Assembly (NCBI RefSeq): GCF_013371085.1
Contig: NZ_JABWCV010000014.1
Span: forward strand, 1 to 64,000
DNA: 64,000 bases
Direction: 5' to 3'
Origin: Vreelandella maris
GTDB lineage: Bacteria; Pseudomonadota; Gammaproteobacteria; Pseudomonadales; Halomonadaceae
Below the pieces are notes generated by a model. It ran no database searches and was not told where the DNA came from. It worked only from the letters and a program-made list of their open reading frames with translations. A program made the position numbers and the translations under genes. How positions within the stretch are numbered: position 1 is the first letter of the stretch; every line of letters begins with the position of its first letter. This document shows, piece after piece, positions 54,244 through 63,500 of the stretch.

Positions 54244-54279
54244 GGCCTGCCTCGCTAATGAGCTGGTTTTAGAGAGAAC

Positions 54280-54975
54280 TTACTCTTGTGGAGCGTTTTT
54301 CTTGGCTTTCAGGCGCGCTAACACATCATCCGCTTTACGCTCTTGACCGCCAATCCCGGCTGCCTTGAGGCGGGCTTCCAGCGAACTACCGCTCTCTTCC
54401 GCGGCCATGTCGTCAGCGGCCTGCATTTGCGCCGAATTAAGCTGCTGACGCTCTTTGATGCGATCGAGTGATTCCATAGCGCTGCTCATCGCGCTGTTCT
54501 GGCCTGAATGGCGAGACGCGACGGCAGATTGGGCTTTTTGCGCTGACTCGGTGGCTTTAACGACGCTCACCTGCTGCTTGAGCTGGCGAAGCTGGTTGTC
54601 GGTACCGCGAATGGCACCACGCAGTTTTTCGATACTGGCGTCGTACTCGCTAACAATCGCGCGCTCTGCTTCCAGGTCATCCTGCAGCGCGACCATGCGT
54701 TCAGCCACCTCTACTGCAAGCGCTTCCTCGCCTTTATCCAGCGCGGCTTCGGCGCTTTTTTCCAGCTCGGCGATTTTGCTTTCCAGCGTGTCGGCTTTAT
54801 TGCTGTTCAGCTGGCGCTGGCCCATCAAGCGGGTGAGCTCGGTTTTAGACTGACTCAGGTGATTTTCCGAGTCGCGGATCTCCTGGTCTAAAATGCGCAG
54901 TGCCTGGGAATCTACCACTGTTTGACCGGTTTCAGTCGCTTTGCCACGTAGGGCGGTCATGATTTTGCTTAACAT
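54280..54975 (-). CDS. yjfJ: PspA/IM30 family protein (YjfJ)
   Basis: A 231-residue all-helical protein of the PspA/IM30/ESCRT-III group. Two long coiled coils (about 25-150) contain repeated Gln/Leu/Ala/Arg heptads such as LDQEIRDSENHLSQSKTEL and ATESAQKAQSAVASRH. PspA proteins coat stressed membranes; this one lacks the N-terminal amphipathic helix pattern of PspA proper and belongs to the YjfJ branch. It lies between yjfI and yjfK, in the E. coli order. Confidence 0.88.
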   Translation of the reverse strand: MLSKIMTALRGKATETGQTVVDSQALRILDQEIRDSENHLSQSKTELTRLMGQRQLNSNKADTLESKIAELEKSAEAALDKGEEALAVEVAERMVALQDDLEAERAIVSEYDASIEKLRGAIRGTDNQLRQLKQQVSVVKATESAQKAQSAVASRHSGQNSAMSSAMESLDRIKERQQLNSAQMQAADDMAAEESGSSLEARLKAAGIGGQERKADDVLARLKAKKNAPQE

Positions 54976-55058
54976 AAATAATCTCGCTTATACGTCACCT
55001 GGGTGGTGACACTAATTGATAACGGTGATTTGGATAATAGACGAACAATGGGTAAACG

Positions 55059-55532
55059 TTAGGCGAAGTGCGTTTGTATCAGTTCGGCGACGTCCATGGC
55101 TGCGCTGGCCGTGGCGTGCAGCTCAGCGCAAATTGACTCAAGCTTGGAGTCGCCAAACAGCTGTCCGTATGCCACATAAAAGTCGTGCCCGTCGATCTCG
55201 ACAATACCCACAGAGGCCAGCGGTAACGAGATGCCCTGGCGCAGCAGCACTTCGTTAAGTTCGGCGCTGTTTTTGACGCTGTCGACGGCCACAATGGGCG
55301 CCATGGCGACCCACTCATTTTCGCTGCGCGAGAGGGTAATCGGCAAGTTGCCGTAGTCGTTGAGCTCCCAGATCAGCGTCTGGTTCGTCTCATCCAGGCT
55401 AATGGTCGCTTCGGGCCATTCAAGGGTCGCATTTTCGCTGCTGGCGGGAGCTGGTTGGCTGACTAACTTATAGAGTTCGCTAGCAGTGATGCCGCTTGTG
55501 ACGGTAGGCGTAGTCAAGGTGATTTGCTCCAT
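55059..55532 (-). CDS. yjfI: DUF2170 family protein (YjfI)
   Basis: A 157-residue DUF2170 protein, the first gene of the yjf operon. It reads as an alpha/beta fold with LYKLVSQPAP near the N-terminus and VGIVEIDGHDFYVAYGQLFG in the C-terminal third. The family is found next to YjfJ-type PspA proteins and has no known activity. Its position suggests that it is a regulatory or scaffold part of the membrane-stress unit. Confidence 0.8.
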   Translation of the reverse strand: MEQITLTTPTVTSGITASELYKLVSQPAPASSENATLEWPEATISLDETNQTLIWELNDYGNLPITLSRSENEWVAMAPIVAVDSVKNSAELNEVLLRQGISLPLASVGIVEIDGHDFYVAYGQLFGDSKLESICAELHATASAAMDVAELIQTHFA

Positions 55533-55601
55533 CGTTCGTTAAGTAGTTTCACCTTAACACTTAGTAGAGCAAATGGTTCCTTTTCCCAGCAAAGCGCTGG
55601 T

Positions 55602-55624
55602 AAAAGCCCCGCACGCGGCGGGGC
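55602..55624 (-). terminator. Rho-independent terminator of the malonate operon
   Basis: On the minus strand GCCCCGC-N5-GCGGGGC is followed by TTTTACC. The 7-bp GC stem and T run end the dctPQM-matAB transcript 37 bases after the matB stop. The mark is clear although the T run is short. Confidence 0.75.
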
Positions 55625-55660
55625 AAAAGGACGGCAGGCGTATACAGGCAGGAAAGAAGG

Positions 55661-57196
55661 CTATGGCGTGCGATAGGTATCGTTAAATTGTTTGCGCAGC
55701 TCGTTTTTCTGCACTTTGCCCATGGTGTTGCGGGGTAGTTCATCGACAAAGAAGACCCGTTTGGGCTGCTTATACTTGGCTAGCCGACCGTCTAGATGGC
55801 TGATCACCTTATCTTCATTAAGCTGATTTTCTTCAATGGTACCTTGCTGGCGCACCACCACAGCGGTCACTCCCTCACCAAAGTCGGGATGAGGTAGGCC
55901 GATGACCGCCGATTCAGCGACTTGGTCAAGTTCATCGATCACCTGCTCCACCTCTTTGGGATAGACGTTGTAGCCGCCTGAAATCACCAGGTCTTTGTCG
56001 CGACCCACAATATGCACATAGCCCTGCTCGTCGACCATGGCGAGATCGCCGGTAATGAAAAAGCCATCGTCTAACAGCTCCTCGCGGGTCTTTTCGGGCA
56101 TCCGCCAGTAGCCGATAAAGACATTCGGGCCGCGAATCTGCAGCATGCCAATTTCACCAGAAGGCACCTCTTCGCCGGTTTCACGATTGGTAATACGCAT
56201 CTCTACGCCGGGTAGCGGCATACCCACGGTACCTGCTCGCCGTGCGCCTTCATAAGGGTTGGAGAGGTTCATATTGGTTTCGGTCATGCCGTAGCGCTCA
56301 AGAATTGCATGGCCGGTTTTGGCTTCAAACGCCTCGTGGGTCTCGGCGGTGAGCGGGGCAGAGCCGGAGACGAACAGCCGCATGTTAGCAGTAGCGTCAG
56401 GCGTCAGGCGCTCATCCTGAACCAAGCGCGTATAGAAGGTAGGAACGCCCATCATCACAGTGCCACGGGGCAGCTCTTCGAAAATGACATCGGCATCAAA
56501 CTTCGGCAAGAACAGCATGCTGGCGCCTGCCATCAAAGTGACATTGCAGGCCACGAACAGACCGTGGGTATGGAAGATCGGCAGCGCGTGGATTAGCCGG
56601 TCATCGGCGATGAAGTGCCAGGCTGTTACCAAGGTTTCAGCATTGGAGGCGAGGTTCTTGTGCGTCAGCATGGCGCCTTTGGAGCGCCCGGTGGTGCCGG
56701 ATGTGTAAAGAATAGCGGCCAGGTCACGCTCGCCCAGTGCCACGATATCCTCCCTTGGCGTTGCTGCGCGGGCAGCTTCCATCAGGCTGCCATCGGCGGC
56801 GCTGCCTAGAGTGGCCACGGCCGGGCAGCCGGTTTCAGCAGCAAGCGCTCGCGCTTGCTCTTCTATCTTGGGTCGGCAGACAAACAACGCAGGCTCGGCA
56901 TCATTCAAAAAGTAGCGGATTTCATCGCCGGTATAGCCGGTGTTGAGGGGCAAGTAGACCCCGCCGATGCGCAGGCAGGCCAAATAAAGCAGTATCGCTT
57001 CAGGGCTTTTATCCACCTGCACAGCGACACGGTCGCCTTGCTTAACGCCCAGCTCAGTCAACGCACCGGCAAGTTTCGCGCTTATGCTCAGCGCATCGGT
57101 ATAACTGTAGCGGCGGCCTTCACGAGTGGTAATGAAATCGGCGTCAGCGCGCTCGCGCATCTTGGCCGCAAAGGTTTCAAACAGGTTATGGCTCAT
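55661..57196 (-). CDS. matB: Malonyl-CoA synthetase
   Basis: ATP-dependent ligase making malonyl-CoA from malonate and CoA. The 511-residue ANL-family enzyme has the AMP motif YTSGTTGRSKGAM, RYGMTETNMN, TGDLAMVDEQGYVHIVGRDKD, SGGYNVYPKEVEQ and the catalytic Lys in NTMGKVQKNEL. Its ATG overlaps the matA stop by four bases. Together with matA and a TRAP transporter, malonate is the evident substrate. Confidence 0.93.
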   Translation of the reverse strand: MSHNLFETFAAKMRERADADFITTREGRRYSYTDALSISAKLAGALTELGVKQGDRVAVQVDKSPEAILLYLACLRIGGVYLPLNTGYTGDEIRYFLNDAEPALFVCRPKIEEQARALAAETGCPAVATLGSAADGSLMEAARAATPREDIVALGERDLAAILYTSGTTGRSKGAMLTHKNLASNAETLVTAWHFIADDRLIHALPIFHTHGLFVACNVTLMAGASMLFLPKFDADVIFEELPRGTVMMGVPTFYTRLVQDERLTPDATANMRLFVSGSAPLTAETHEAFEAKTGHAILERYGMTETNMNLSNPYEGARRAGTVGMPLPGVEMRITNRETGEEVPSGEIGMLQIRGPNVFIGYWRMPEKTREELLDDGFFITGDLAMVDEQGYVHIVGRDKDLVISGGYNVYPKEVEQVIDELDQVAESAVIGLPHPDFGEGVTAVVVRQQGTIEENQLNEDKVISHLDGRLAKYKQPKRVFFVDELPRNTMGKVQKNELRKQFNDTYRTP

Positions 57197-58569
57197 TTGG
57201 TGGTCTCTCCCTTGGCCAGCTTGCGGGCACGACGAGCGAGGTCGCGCACCTCATTGGAGCAGGCAACGGTGCCCTTGGCGGTATAGTTTTCGTGGTTGCG
57301 TTCGATATCGTCCAGTACGTACAGGTAGTTGACCATCAAGCCTGCGGCCTGGTTAATGCCCTTCTCGGAGATATCGCCCAGCCAATTGATACGATGCAGT
57401 TCGGCCCCATTGCCAAGGTGGAAACGGGCCACCGGGTTCAGCGGCAGGCCGTGGCGGTTCTTCTCCTCGGCTAAGTAGCGCGCCGCCAACGGGCGGATCG
57501 CGGATTTCAATGGCTCCTCACGGGTTTTATCTTGATGCCAGCCAGGTGTTTCAAGCCCTTTTAGCGACTGACGCAGTGACTCGGGCAACTGCTCATCATC
57601 GCGCTGTTCTTGTAACCACTGGGCGAAGCCGGGCACCGGCGAAAGAGTGACGAAGTATTTCAACTGCGGCAGCTCTTGAGACAACTCCTGCACCACTTGC
57701 TTGATCAAAAAGTTACCAAAGGAGATGCCGCGCAGACCGGTCTGGCAGTTGCTGATACCAAAGAACGCCGCGGTATCAGCGTCTTCAGGTTCGTCGATAG
57801 CTTTTTTAGCGCTACTTTCGCCCGCCCTTTCTCCCAATAAAATAGGCTGAATACGGCTGGGCAGTCCCTTGTGCAGGGCGACTTCGACGAAGATCAACGG
57901 CTCGTCGCCAATCGCTGGGTGGAAAAAGGCAAAACAGCGGCGGTCACGTGCATCCAGTCGACGACGTAGATCGTCCCAGTCCTGAATTTCGTGTACCGCC
58001 TCGTAGCGGATGATCTTCTCAAGAATTGAAGCGGGGGTATTCCAATCAATGCGCTTGAGCATCAAAAAGCCGCGATTGAACCAGGAGCCGAACAGGTGAG
58101 CAAAATCGTCGTCAATGGCCTTCAGCTCAGGCTGCTCACGCAGCAACGACAGAAGATCTTCACGCATTTTAACCAACTCATAGGTACCATCGCTGGCCAG
58201 GTTTAAACGCCGGAAAAGTTCCTGGCGCCTAGGTTCGCTGGCTTCAAATAGCCGCTGTAAAGTGGGGTTGTCGCGGGCTTCCCGATACGCCGTGTAGGCC
58301 GCATCAATAGGGCCTGGGTCGGCGGCAAAGTCTGTTATTAAACGGTCAAAAAAACTGTTTTTTTCAGTTGCCGGAAGCCGCTGGTAAATCGCCAAAGCAC
58401 GGCTTGCCAGCGCAATGCTGGAGGCTTCGCCATCGCTTTCCAGCAGCTTGTGGCACGCGTTGACCAACTGCTGATGGTCGGGCGTCACTGTCTCAGGCTG
58501 ACGTCGCCGTAACAAGGCATCACGCTGGGTGATGTTGTTAAACAGCTCCTGCAAAAACATCATGTTCAT
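57193..58569 (-). CDS. matA: Malonyl-CoA decarboxylase
   Basis: Removes CO2 from malonyl-CoA to give acetyl-CoA. The 458-residue protein has the helical N-domain and GNAT-like C-domain of this family, with SNCQTGLRGISFGNFLIKQ and FVTLSPVPGFAQWL carrying the conserved Ser and nearby His region (FHLGNGAELHRINWLGD). It lies between dctM and matB, with 11 bases and a 4-base overlap, so acetyl-CoA is made from imported malonate. Confidence 0.93.
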   Translation of the reverse strand: MNMMFLQELFNNITQRDALLRRRQPETVTPDHQQLVNACHKLLESDGEASSIALASRALAIYQRLPATEKNSFFDRLITDFAADPGPIDAAYTAYREARDNPTLQRLFEASEPRRQELFRRLNLASDGTYELVKMREDLLSLLREQPELKAIDDDFAHLFGSWFNRGFLMLKRIDWNTPASILEKIIRYEAVHEIQDWDDLRRRLDARDRRCFAFFHPAIGDEPLIFVEVALHKGLPSRIQPILLGERAGESSAKKAIDEPEDADTAAFFGISNCQTGLRGISFGNFLIKQVVQELSQELPQLKYFVTLSPVPGFAQWLQEQRDDEQLPESLRQSLKGLETPGWHQDKTREEPLKSAIRPLAARYLAEEKNRHGLPLNPVARFHLGNGAELHRINWLGDISEKGINQAAGLMVNYLYVLDDIERNHENYTAKGTVACSNEVRDLARRARKLAKGETTK

Positions 58570-58580
58570 GGTTAAACTCC

Positions 58581-59915
58581 TTAGCCCATGATCAAGTTAG
58601 GTAGCCAAAGCGCGATGCCTGGGAAAAGACACAGCAACAAGATACCCAGCACCATGCATAGCGCGTAGGGCAAGCTTCCCATCAGAATGTCGCGCAGCGA
58701 GATATCCGGTGCGATGCCTTTAATAATGAACAGGTTGAGCCCCACCGGCGGTGTGATCAGGCCAATCTCCAGGTTGATAGTCAGGATCACCGCAAACCAG
58801 TACGGGTCGAAGTTGGCCGCGAGGATGATGGGCAACAAGATCGGGGCAGTCATCACGATCACGGCCACGGGCGGCAGGAAGAAGCCAGCTACTAGCAAAA
58901 AGAGGTTAATCACCCCCATCAGTGCCCAGCGGTTAATCTCCAGACCAGCAATCGCCGCCGCTACGGTTTGGGTGATGAACATGGAGGAGAGTGCATAGGC
59001 GAACACTTCAGCGGTGGCGATGACCAGCATGATCATCACGCTTTCGCGCAGTGAGTCGCGCATGATCAACTTGATGGGGCCCAACTGCCACATGCGGTAG
59101 ATGAGGATCGCTAGTGCCAAGCATAAAAACGCGCCAACGCCCGCCGCCTCGGAAGGTGTGGCCACCCCGCCGTAAAGGGCAAACAGGATGCCCGCGACCA
59201 CGCCTAGGAAAGGGAGAACCCGTACTAATGCTTTCAGGTTACTATCGACATTCTGCTTAACGTTCTCTTTTAGCCGTTCGACGGACTCGGCCATGGGGTT
59301 GTTGTAGCCACCGGCCATCTTGCAGGCAATCATGGTCCAGACCATAAACAGGCCCGCGAGCATAAAGCCTGGTACTACCCCGGCAATAAATAGCCGTCCA
59401 ATCGAGGTTTCGGTGGAAATGCCGTAGATGATCATGGTGACCGACGGCGGAATCAAAATGCCCAGGGTACCGCCTGCGGCAATACAGCCTGCTGCCACGC
59501 CATCGGGATAGCCGCGCTTGCGCATTTCAGGAATGCCCATTTTACCAATTGCCGCACAGGTGGCGGGGGATGATCCCGACAGAGCCGCAAAAATGGAGCA
59601 GGCGCCAATATTGGAAACCGCCAGACCGCCGGGCAGTTTGCCCATCCACAGATCCAGCGAGCGATACAGGTCACGCCCGGTGGGGGAGGAGGCCACTGCG
59701 GCGCCCATCAAAATAAACATCGGAATGGCAACAAAGCCAAACTCTGCGATGCGGTCAAAAAAGGTTTCTCCGAAGTAGGTGAGCTCAGCAAGGCCACGGT
59801 CGTAGATCAGTGCCAGCAGCGATACACCGCCCAGGGCGAAAGCGATAGGGGTGCCAATGGCCATCAGCGCAATCAGCGCGATGGCAACGATAATGCCTAA
59901 CGTGATGGGATCCAT
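58581..59915 (-). CDS. dctM: TRAP transporter large permease (DctM family)
   Basis: A 444-residue inner-membrane subunit with about 12 helices. DctM marks: FVAIPMFILMGAAVASSPTG, ALSGSSPATCAAIGKMGIPEM and PPSVTMIIYGISTE. It moves the solute with sodium, in partnership with DctQ and DctP. Malonate or a related C3-dicarboxylate is expected from the genes next to it. It starts two bases after dctQ. Confidence 0.92.
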   Translation of the reverse strand: MDPITLGIIVAIALIALMAIGTPIAFALGGVSLLALIYDRGLAELTYFGETFFDRIAEFGFVAIPMFILMGAAVASSPTGRDLYRSLDLWMGKLPGGLAVSNIGACSIFAALSGSSPATCAAIGKMGIPEMRKRGYPDGVAAGCIAAGGTLGILIPPSVTMIIYGISTETSIGRLFIAGVVPGFMLAGLFMVWTMIACKMAGGYNNPMAESVERLKENVKQNVDSNLKALVRVLPFLGVVAGILFALYGGVATPSEAAGVGAFLCLALAILIYRMWQLGPIKLIMRDSLRESVMIMLVIATAEVFAYALSSMFITQTVAAAIAGLEINRWALMGVINLFLLVAGFFLPPVAVIVMTAPILLPIILAANFDPYWFAVILTINLEIGLITPPVGLNLFIIKGIAPDISLRDILMGSLPYALCMVLGILLLCLFPGIALWLPNLIMG

Positions 59916-59917
59916 GC

Positions 59918-60439
59918 TCAGTTCTCCCCACGCAAAATTTCAGCCACATACTGCAGCGAAAGTAGGGTGGCGCCGACCGCCATAGGCAGTAAGGCGGGCC
60001 ACAGTGGCGGATTCCATACCGAGCCCGTGGTCCACTCGCCGTGGAGCGCCTCAAAAACATAGACCCAACTGGCATACGCCAATGCAGCGCAAAAACCTAA
60101 CCCAAACAGCGACGCGATCAGGCGCATGATAGTGCGGGTAATACCGCCCAGTGCATCGGGAACAATCGTGATGGCGACATGGCCGCCAGTCATCAATACA
60201 TAGGGGCTGCCCATCAACATCGCCGCCGTTACTGAGAAGATGGTGAATTCAGTCTGCCAACTGGTGCTCATTCCCAGTAAGTAGCGAATAAATACCATCT
60301 GACAAATCACGAGTACGCCAGCGATAAACAGGGCGCAGGCCAAGTAGGCAGAAAGCCGCGAGAGCTTGTCCATGACGCGAATGTAGCCGCCAATGATGCC
60401 CCGCCGCGCAAGGGCAGTGTGTGTCGTTGCAGGTGCCAT
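59918..60439 (-). CDS. dctQ: TRAP transporter small permease (DctQ family)
   Basis: A 173-residue protein with four predicted membrane helices, the small subunit that joins DctM. Visible: YLACALFIAGVLVICQMVF, RYLLGMSTSWQTEFTIF with the conserved Trp-x-x-Glu, and HVAITIVPDALG. The operon order is dctP, dctQ, dctM. A 100-base gap with a hairpin separates it from dctP. Confidence 0.9.
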   Translation of the reverse strand: MAPATTHTALARRGIIGGYIRVMDKLSRLSAYLACALFIAGVLVICQMVFIRYLLGMSTSWQTEFTIFSVTAAMLMGSPYVLMTGGHVAITIVPDALGGITRTIMRLIASLFGLGFCAALAYASWVYVFEALHGEWTTGSVWNPPLWPALLPMAVGATLLSLQYVAEILRGEN

Positions 60440-60493
60440 AGTTCCCTCGTCAAGCTGGTTATCTCACCAAGCCAAGCAATCATCAGTAGAAGG

Positions 60494-60517
60494 CGGCCAT
60501 TCCTGTCGGAATGGCCG
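60494..60517 (-). promoter_or_regulatory. Hairpin between dctP and dctQ
   Basis: CGGCCATTCC (60494-60503) pairs perfectly with GGAATGGCCG (60508-60517) over a 4-base loop. It lies in the gap after the binding-protein gene and lacks a T run. Such hairpins often protect the dctP part of the message or act as partial terminators, letting the binding protein be made in excess. Confidence 0.6.
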
Positions 60518-60541
60518 TGCCGTAAGGCGATTGGCTATTGC

Positions 60542-61537
60542 TTACTCGACGGCCAGCGCCGCATCGATAATGGCTTGGCCGTTGGGAACGTTCTCGGCGA
60601 AGTTTTTGTAGGAGGTTTCCTTAGCGATATCGAGCCAGGCGTTGTAGTCGTCCTCGCTCATGCTGACCACCTCCACGCCATTCTCTGCGTAGAGGTCGAC
60701 CATCTCCTGGTCAATGGCGGCGGCCTCTTCCACAAAGAACGCCTCGGCGGCTTCACCTGCTTCCATCAGGGCTGTTTGCTGCTCTTCGTTGAGCCCTTGC
60801 CACACCTGCTCGGAAATAAGAATGGGTTCGTACATGTACCACAGCGCGAAGTCGCCGGGCTCGGTCAAGCACTCAACCTGTTCGTAAAGCCGAAAGGAGA
60901 TAAACGACATCGATGAGGTATTAGCGGCATCCAGCACGCCGGTTTGCATGGCGGTATACACCTCGGAAGAGGGCATGGAGGCGATGGAGGCACCGGCTGC
61001 TTCCAGCATTTGTTCAAACGCAGGCCCGGCGGCGCGGAAGTTCTGACCCTCGACGGTATCAGGCGAGGTAACGCACTGCTCGCTAGAGGCAAAACCGCCC
61101 GATAGCCAAGCATCTGCAAGTACCCGAGCGCCGCCTTCGCGAATGACCTCTTTAATCATCTCCATATACTCAGAGTCATTCAGGCGTTGGGCATGTTCCT
61201 GATTACGCACCAATCCCGGCATCAGCGTAGCCGAGAACTCCGGGTGGCGGCCGCTAGCGTAATCCAGCGGTAGAGAAGTGATGTCCAAACGACCACGGGC
61301 GATGGCGCCCCACTGTTCACGCGCTTTAAACAGCGATTGGCCGGGATAGACTTCAATGGTCAGCCCGACATCTGCATCAGCTACTTCGCGGGCCATCATT
61401 TGCACCATTTCATCGCGCACGTCCCCTTGACCACCGGGGAATTGATGCGAAGCTCGCAGTACGGTATCGGCAGAGGCGTGTGACGCCGCGATGGCGAGGC
61501 CTAGGGCGGTGGCAGTTGAGATCAAATAGCGTTGCAT
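60542..61537 (-). CDS. dctP: TRAP transporter substrate-binding protein (DctP family), probable malonate
   Basis: A 331-residue periplasmic binding protein. The signal peptide (MQRYLISTATALGLAIAAS) ends at HASADTV; DctP marks include LRASHQFPGGQGDVRDE, FKAREQWGAIARGRLD, and PSSEVYTAMQTGVLDAAN with the conserved Arg region. The frame extends upstream to 61714, but the ATG at 61535-61537 with GGAG starts the signal peptide. Its ligand is inferred as malonate from the two downstream enzymes. Confidence 0.92.
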   Translation of the reverse strand: MQRYLISTATALGLAIAASHASADTVLRASHQFPGGQGDVRDEMVQMMAREVADADVGLTIEVYPGQSLFKAREQWGAIARGRLDITSLPLDYASGRHPEFSATLMPGLVRNQEHAQRLNDSEYMEMIKEVIREGGARVLADAWLSGGFASSEQCVTSPDTVEGQNFRAAGPAFEQMLEAAGASIASMPSSEVYTAMQTGVLDAANTSSMSFISFRLYEQVECLTEPGDFALWYMYEPILISEQVWQGLNEEQQTALMEAGEAAEAFFVEEAAAIDQEMVDLYAENGVEVVSMSEDDYNAWLDIAKETSYKNFAENVPNGQAIIDAALAVE

Positions 61538-61547
61538 GTGGCTTCTC

Positions 61548-61649
61548 CAACAATTGTTGTTGTGTGTTTGGATGAGCTTTATATGTTTATCAGAAGATCT
61601 GATATATATTTCAATAGCGCTTAAATATGCTAATGTCAACTTTATGACA
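61548..61649. promoter_or_regulatory. Palindromes between dctP and its GntR regulator
   Basis: Three symmetric elements lie in the divergent gap: CAACAATTGTTG (61548-61559), TATCAG-N5-CTGATA (61588-61604) and TGTCA-N6-TGACA (61634-61649). FCD-type GntR regulators bind short imperfect palindromes, so one or more may be operators for the regulator at 61692. Which one is used cannot be told from sequence. Confidence 0.5.
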
Positions 61650-61691
61650 ATTTTAATGGCCTGAAATAAGTCGCGATCCATGGAGGTAAAC

Positions 61692-62375
61692 ATGACGGGC
61701 ACCAAGCGCTCCAACGCTCAGCGATTAAGGGATTCTCTTGAGGATGACATCATCAATGGCCGCCGTTTGCCGGGAGAGCGCTTGGACCCGGAAGCCTTGG
61801 GGCGTGAGTTTCAGGTCTCGCGAACACCCGTGCGTGAAGCTTTTCAGCAGTTGGTAGCGAGTGGCCTAGTGACGGTTTCGCCCAAAAAAGGCACCTTTGT
61901 GGCGAAGGTAGGAATTGATCAATTGATCGAGATGTTCGAGGTCATGGCGGAACTTGAAGGCATGTGCGGGCGCCTAGCGGCCCGCCGGATCACCGAGCCC
62001 GAGCTGGTCGCGCTTCGCGAAGCACACCAACGCTGCGAAGCGGCGGCGCTGGCCGGTGATAGCGATGAGTATTACTACGAAAACGAAGGTTTTCACGACT
62101 GTATCTACACCGCTAGCCACAACGCCTTTTTGGCCAGCGAAGCGCGCCAACTAAAGCAGCGCTTAAAGCCTTACCGGCGCCTGCAGCTGCAGGTGCGCCA
62201 ACGGGTAAATAATTCCCTCAGCGAGCACCAAGCCATCGTGGAAGCGATTGAAAAAGGTGACCCCTTGGCTGCACAGCAAGCGCTTAGTGATCATGTGCTG
62301 ATTCAGGGCGAGCGCTTTAGTGACTTCGTTTCCAGCGTCCGCCGTATGGAGGCACCGTTAGAAAGAACGGGCTAA
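61692..62375 (+). CDS. GntR family regulator, FCD subgroup (malonate operon)
   Basis: A 227-residue regulator with a GntR winged HTH (about residues 10-75, LPGERLDPEALGREFQVS and RTPVREAFQQL) and a C-terminal FCD effector domain (about 85-215) with metal-site residues in HDCIYTASHN and H-rich helix ends. It is divergent from the dctPQM-matAB operon and so is likely to control it, as MatR does elsewhere. ATG at 61692 follows GGAGG by six bases; the earlier ATG at 61680 has no such site. Confidence 0.88.
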   Translation: MTGTKRSNAQRLRDSLEDDIINGRRLPGERLDPEALGREFQVSRTPVREAFQQLVASGLVTVSPKKGTFVAKVGIDQLIEMFEVMAELEGMCGRLAARRITEPELVALREAHQRCEAAALAGDSDEYYYENEGFHDCIYTASHNAFLASEARQLKQRLKPYRRLQLQVRQRVNNSLSEHQAIVEAIEKGDPLAAQQALSDHVLIQGERFSDFVSSVRRMEAPLERTG

Positions 62376-62496
62376 TTTTGGCCCGCTGATGGTTGACCTA
62401 GTCCCATGTCCGAATCGGTGGGGTAATGGTCCTTGCCGACATCGAGCGCAGCGCTGACACTCTCTCTAATGCTTCGATACCCCGCGGAGAGAGACA

Positions 62497-63500
62497 GTGA
62501 CTCGCCATATTGCCCTATTGGCTTACCCCGACTGCCAACTGCTGGATGTCAGCGGCCCCTGGCAGGTGTTTGCCAGCGCCAATGCGTTAAGCCCCCAGCC
62601 GCTCTATCAGTTGACCCTGATTGCCGATGCCGTCGGCCCGGTTGTCACCAACGGCGGCCTGCCGTGCATGCCACCCACACCTACCAGCAACTTACTCGTT
62701 TACTGCCCCTGGATACGCTATTGGTAGCGGGCGGCAGTGGCGTGATGCAGCAGCGTGACATAGCCGCCGTGAAGCAGGTGCTTGGTGAGATCGCCCCAGA
62801 GGTGAGGCGGCTAGGTTCTATCTGCTCCGGGGCATTTTTGTTAGCCGCTGCAGGGTTGCTGGATGGGTGTCGCGTTACCACCCACTGGCGTCATGCACCT
62901 CAACTGGCTGAGGAGTACCCCGCGCTAAGCGTCGAGCCCGATGCGCTGTATATCGAAAGCAACGGTCGCTACACCAGCGCAGGCGTCACGGCGGGTATTG
63001 ATCTGGCGCTTTCGCTGGTAGAGGCGGATCACGGTGCTGATCTTGCTGGGCGAGTGGCTCGTGAGTTGGTGGTATTTTTGCAGCGCCCAGGGGGCCAGTC
63101 GCAGTTCAGCGAGATACTGCGACACCAACAAGAGGCAGGGCCGCTGCGCCGCTTGCTGGATCAACTCCACGCCGACCCCAGCGTAGACCACGGGCTTGAG
63201 AGCATGGCCGATCTGGTGGCCGTCTCCACGCGTCATTTAACCCGACTGTTTAGACGCCACCTAAATACGACCCCGGGTGCTTACCTGACCCAGCTACGCC
63301 TTGAACAAGCGCGCCTGGCACTGCTCAGTAAACGCGAGCCGGTCTCCCTTGAGCGGCTCGCGCAACGCTGGCGACTGGGCGGTGCAGAGCAGTTGCGCCG
63401 TCAGTTTCAGCGCTACTACGGTGTGTCACCTTCGGTCTATCGCCAACGCTTTGCGTCTTCCCATACCGATCCACTTCAGGAGAGCGCCTCATGCCTTTAA
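62497..63500 (+). pseudogene. GlxA-type AraC family regulator (DJ-1/PfpI domain plus AraC HTH), frameshifted
   Basis: The frame from GTG 62497 encodes the DJ-1/PfpI start (HIALLAYPDCQLLDVSGPWQ) but runs off into nonsense after about residue 55. The rest lies one frame over: the DJ-1 core with ICSGAFLLAAAGLLDG (about 110) and an AraC HTH pair with MADLVAVSTRHLTRLFRRH and the conserved C-terminal LRRQFQRYYGVSPSVYR. The switch is near 62661-62664, where one base is missing. Restoring it gives 334 residues. The stop overlaps the MFS gene by ten bases. It may be a true mutation or a sequence error. Confidence 0.85.

Noticed and set aside
62497..62727. Short frame taken as a separate small gene
   Set aside because: Its first 55 residues are the DJ-1/PfpI start of the regulator whose remainder follows one frame over. 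It is one broken gene.
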